DNA of 6,046 bases from Betaproteobacteria bacterium (GTDB lineage: Bacteria; Pseudomonadota; Gammaproteobacteria; Burkholderiales; Casimicrobiaceae), in the NCBI GenBank assembly GCA_013298455.1, contig JAAFHR010000220.1, positions 1 through 6,046 on the forward strand, read 5' to 3'. Positions 5,818 through 6,046 of the stretch are shown here, piece after piece (the first letter of the stretch is position 1; each line of letters begins with the position of its first letter). Both the position numbers and the translations under genes were made by a program. Under the pieces are notes generated by a model. It ran no database searches. It was not told where the DNA came from and worked only from the letters and a program-made list of their open reading frames with translations.

Positions 5818-5847
5818 ATTTTAGTTCGGGTGTCTCAGCAGTTTCAG
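5818..5847 (-). promoter_or_regulatory. Candidate ttcA promoter giving a leaderless mRNA
   Basis: On the minus strand, CTGAAA (5847-5842, 4 of 6 to TTGACA) is 18 bp from TAAAAT (5823-5818, 5 of 6 to TATAAT). Six bases separate the -10 from the ttcA ATG at 5811, so transcription would begin at or next to the start codon. The -35 overlaps the ribosome binding site of the divergent gene. By-eye assignment. Confidence 0.35.
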
Positions 5848-5851
5848 GGAG
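5846..5851 (+). promoter_or_regulatory. Ribosome binding site (AGGGAG) deciding the start at 5858
   Basis: AGGGAG ends 6 bases before the ATG at 5858. It is the clearest Shine-Dalgarno sequence seen before any start codon in the window, and it supports both the reading frame and the start of the truncated final gene. Confidence 0.6.
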
Positions 5852-5857
5852 CAGACG

Positions 5858-6046
5858 ATGCGAGCTTTTTTGTTGTTTAGTGCGGTGTTGTGTGTTGCTG
5901 CAAACGTGAATGCGCAGCCCTCTCAGGCAGCTGGTGGCGATGCAAAAAGCGCCGACCGGAAAGCAGCGATGAGCGCACTTGCCTCTAAGATGACGCCCGC
6001 CGTGATTGATCGAGCGCTCACCAGTTTGGTGAAGCTCAAAACCATC
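5858..6046 (+). CDS. Exported protein of unknown function, N-terminus only (3'-truncated by window edge)
   Basis: 63 codons are open to the end of the window. The start ATG has a good AGGGAG Shine-Dalgarno sequence. The first 20 residues read as a Sec signal peptide (MRAF, hydrophobic LLFSAVLCVAA, then NVNA before Gln), with cleavage expected after Ala19. The product is therefore exported to the periplasm or beyond. A single Cys at residue 12 lies in the hydrophobic core and does not make a convincing lipobox. The mature start is Ala/Gly/Lys-rich (QPSQAAGGDAKSADRKAAM), followed by a helical-looking stretch MTPAVIDRALTSLVKLKTI. That last part loosely recalls the beginnings of secreted metallopeptidases, but it is far too short to assign. 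It is divergent from ttcA with a 46-bp gap. Confidence 0.72.
   Translation, partial: MRAFLLFSAVLCVAANVNAQPSQAAGGDAKSADRKAAMSALASKMTPAVIDRALTSLVKLKTI

Overview
The window is a gene-dense, roughly 60% G+C stretch of a Gram-negative, proteobacterial-type chromosome. It carries ordinary metabolic, redox-repair and envelope genes plus several short dispersed repeats. The TtcA homologue, the MipA/OmpV-family porin-like protein and a REP-type element with GTAG next to a GGCTTGCC core point to Gammaproteobacteria. The MsrB appears to use the recycling cysteine described for the Xanthomonas enzyme, which suggests something near the Xanthomonadales. A betaproteobacterium cannot be excluded from sequence reading alone.

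Layout, left to right. (1) 1-752 (+): C-terminal two thirds of an M20-family amidohydrolase, followed by a good intrinsic terminator. (2) 753-1005: an A+T-rich intergenic strip with a triple CACAGAT repeat and a perfect 8-bp hairpin. (3) 1006-1401 (-): msrB, methionine-R-sulfoxide reductase. (4) 1402-1520: a spacer filled by an inverted pair of REP sequences. (5) 1521-3683 (-): a 720-residue Fe-S/molybdopterin oxidoreductase carrying an in-frame C/T-rich palindromic repeat. (6) 3684-3786: a divergent promoter region with a 7-bp dyad. (7) 3787-4722 (+): a MipA/OmpV outer-membrane protein. (8) 4813-5811 (-): ttcA, tRNA 2-thiocytidine synthetase. (9) 5858-6046 (+): the start of an unidentified secreted protein that runs off the window.

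How the genes relate. The molybdoenzyme and msrB share a strand and may be co-transcribed across the REP pair, which could act as a processing, stabilising or attenuating hairpin. Both are redox enzymes, but a common pathway is not shown. mipA and ttcA converge. ttcA and the last gene diverge from a 46-bp gap, where ttcA looks as if it could be transcribed without a leader. No phage, plasmid, CRISPR, toxin-antitoxin or obvious novel multi-gene system is visible. The most unusual items are the repeats, above all the one translated inside the molybdoenzyme.
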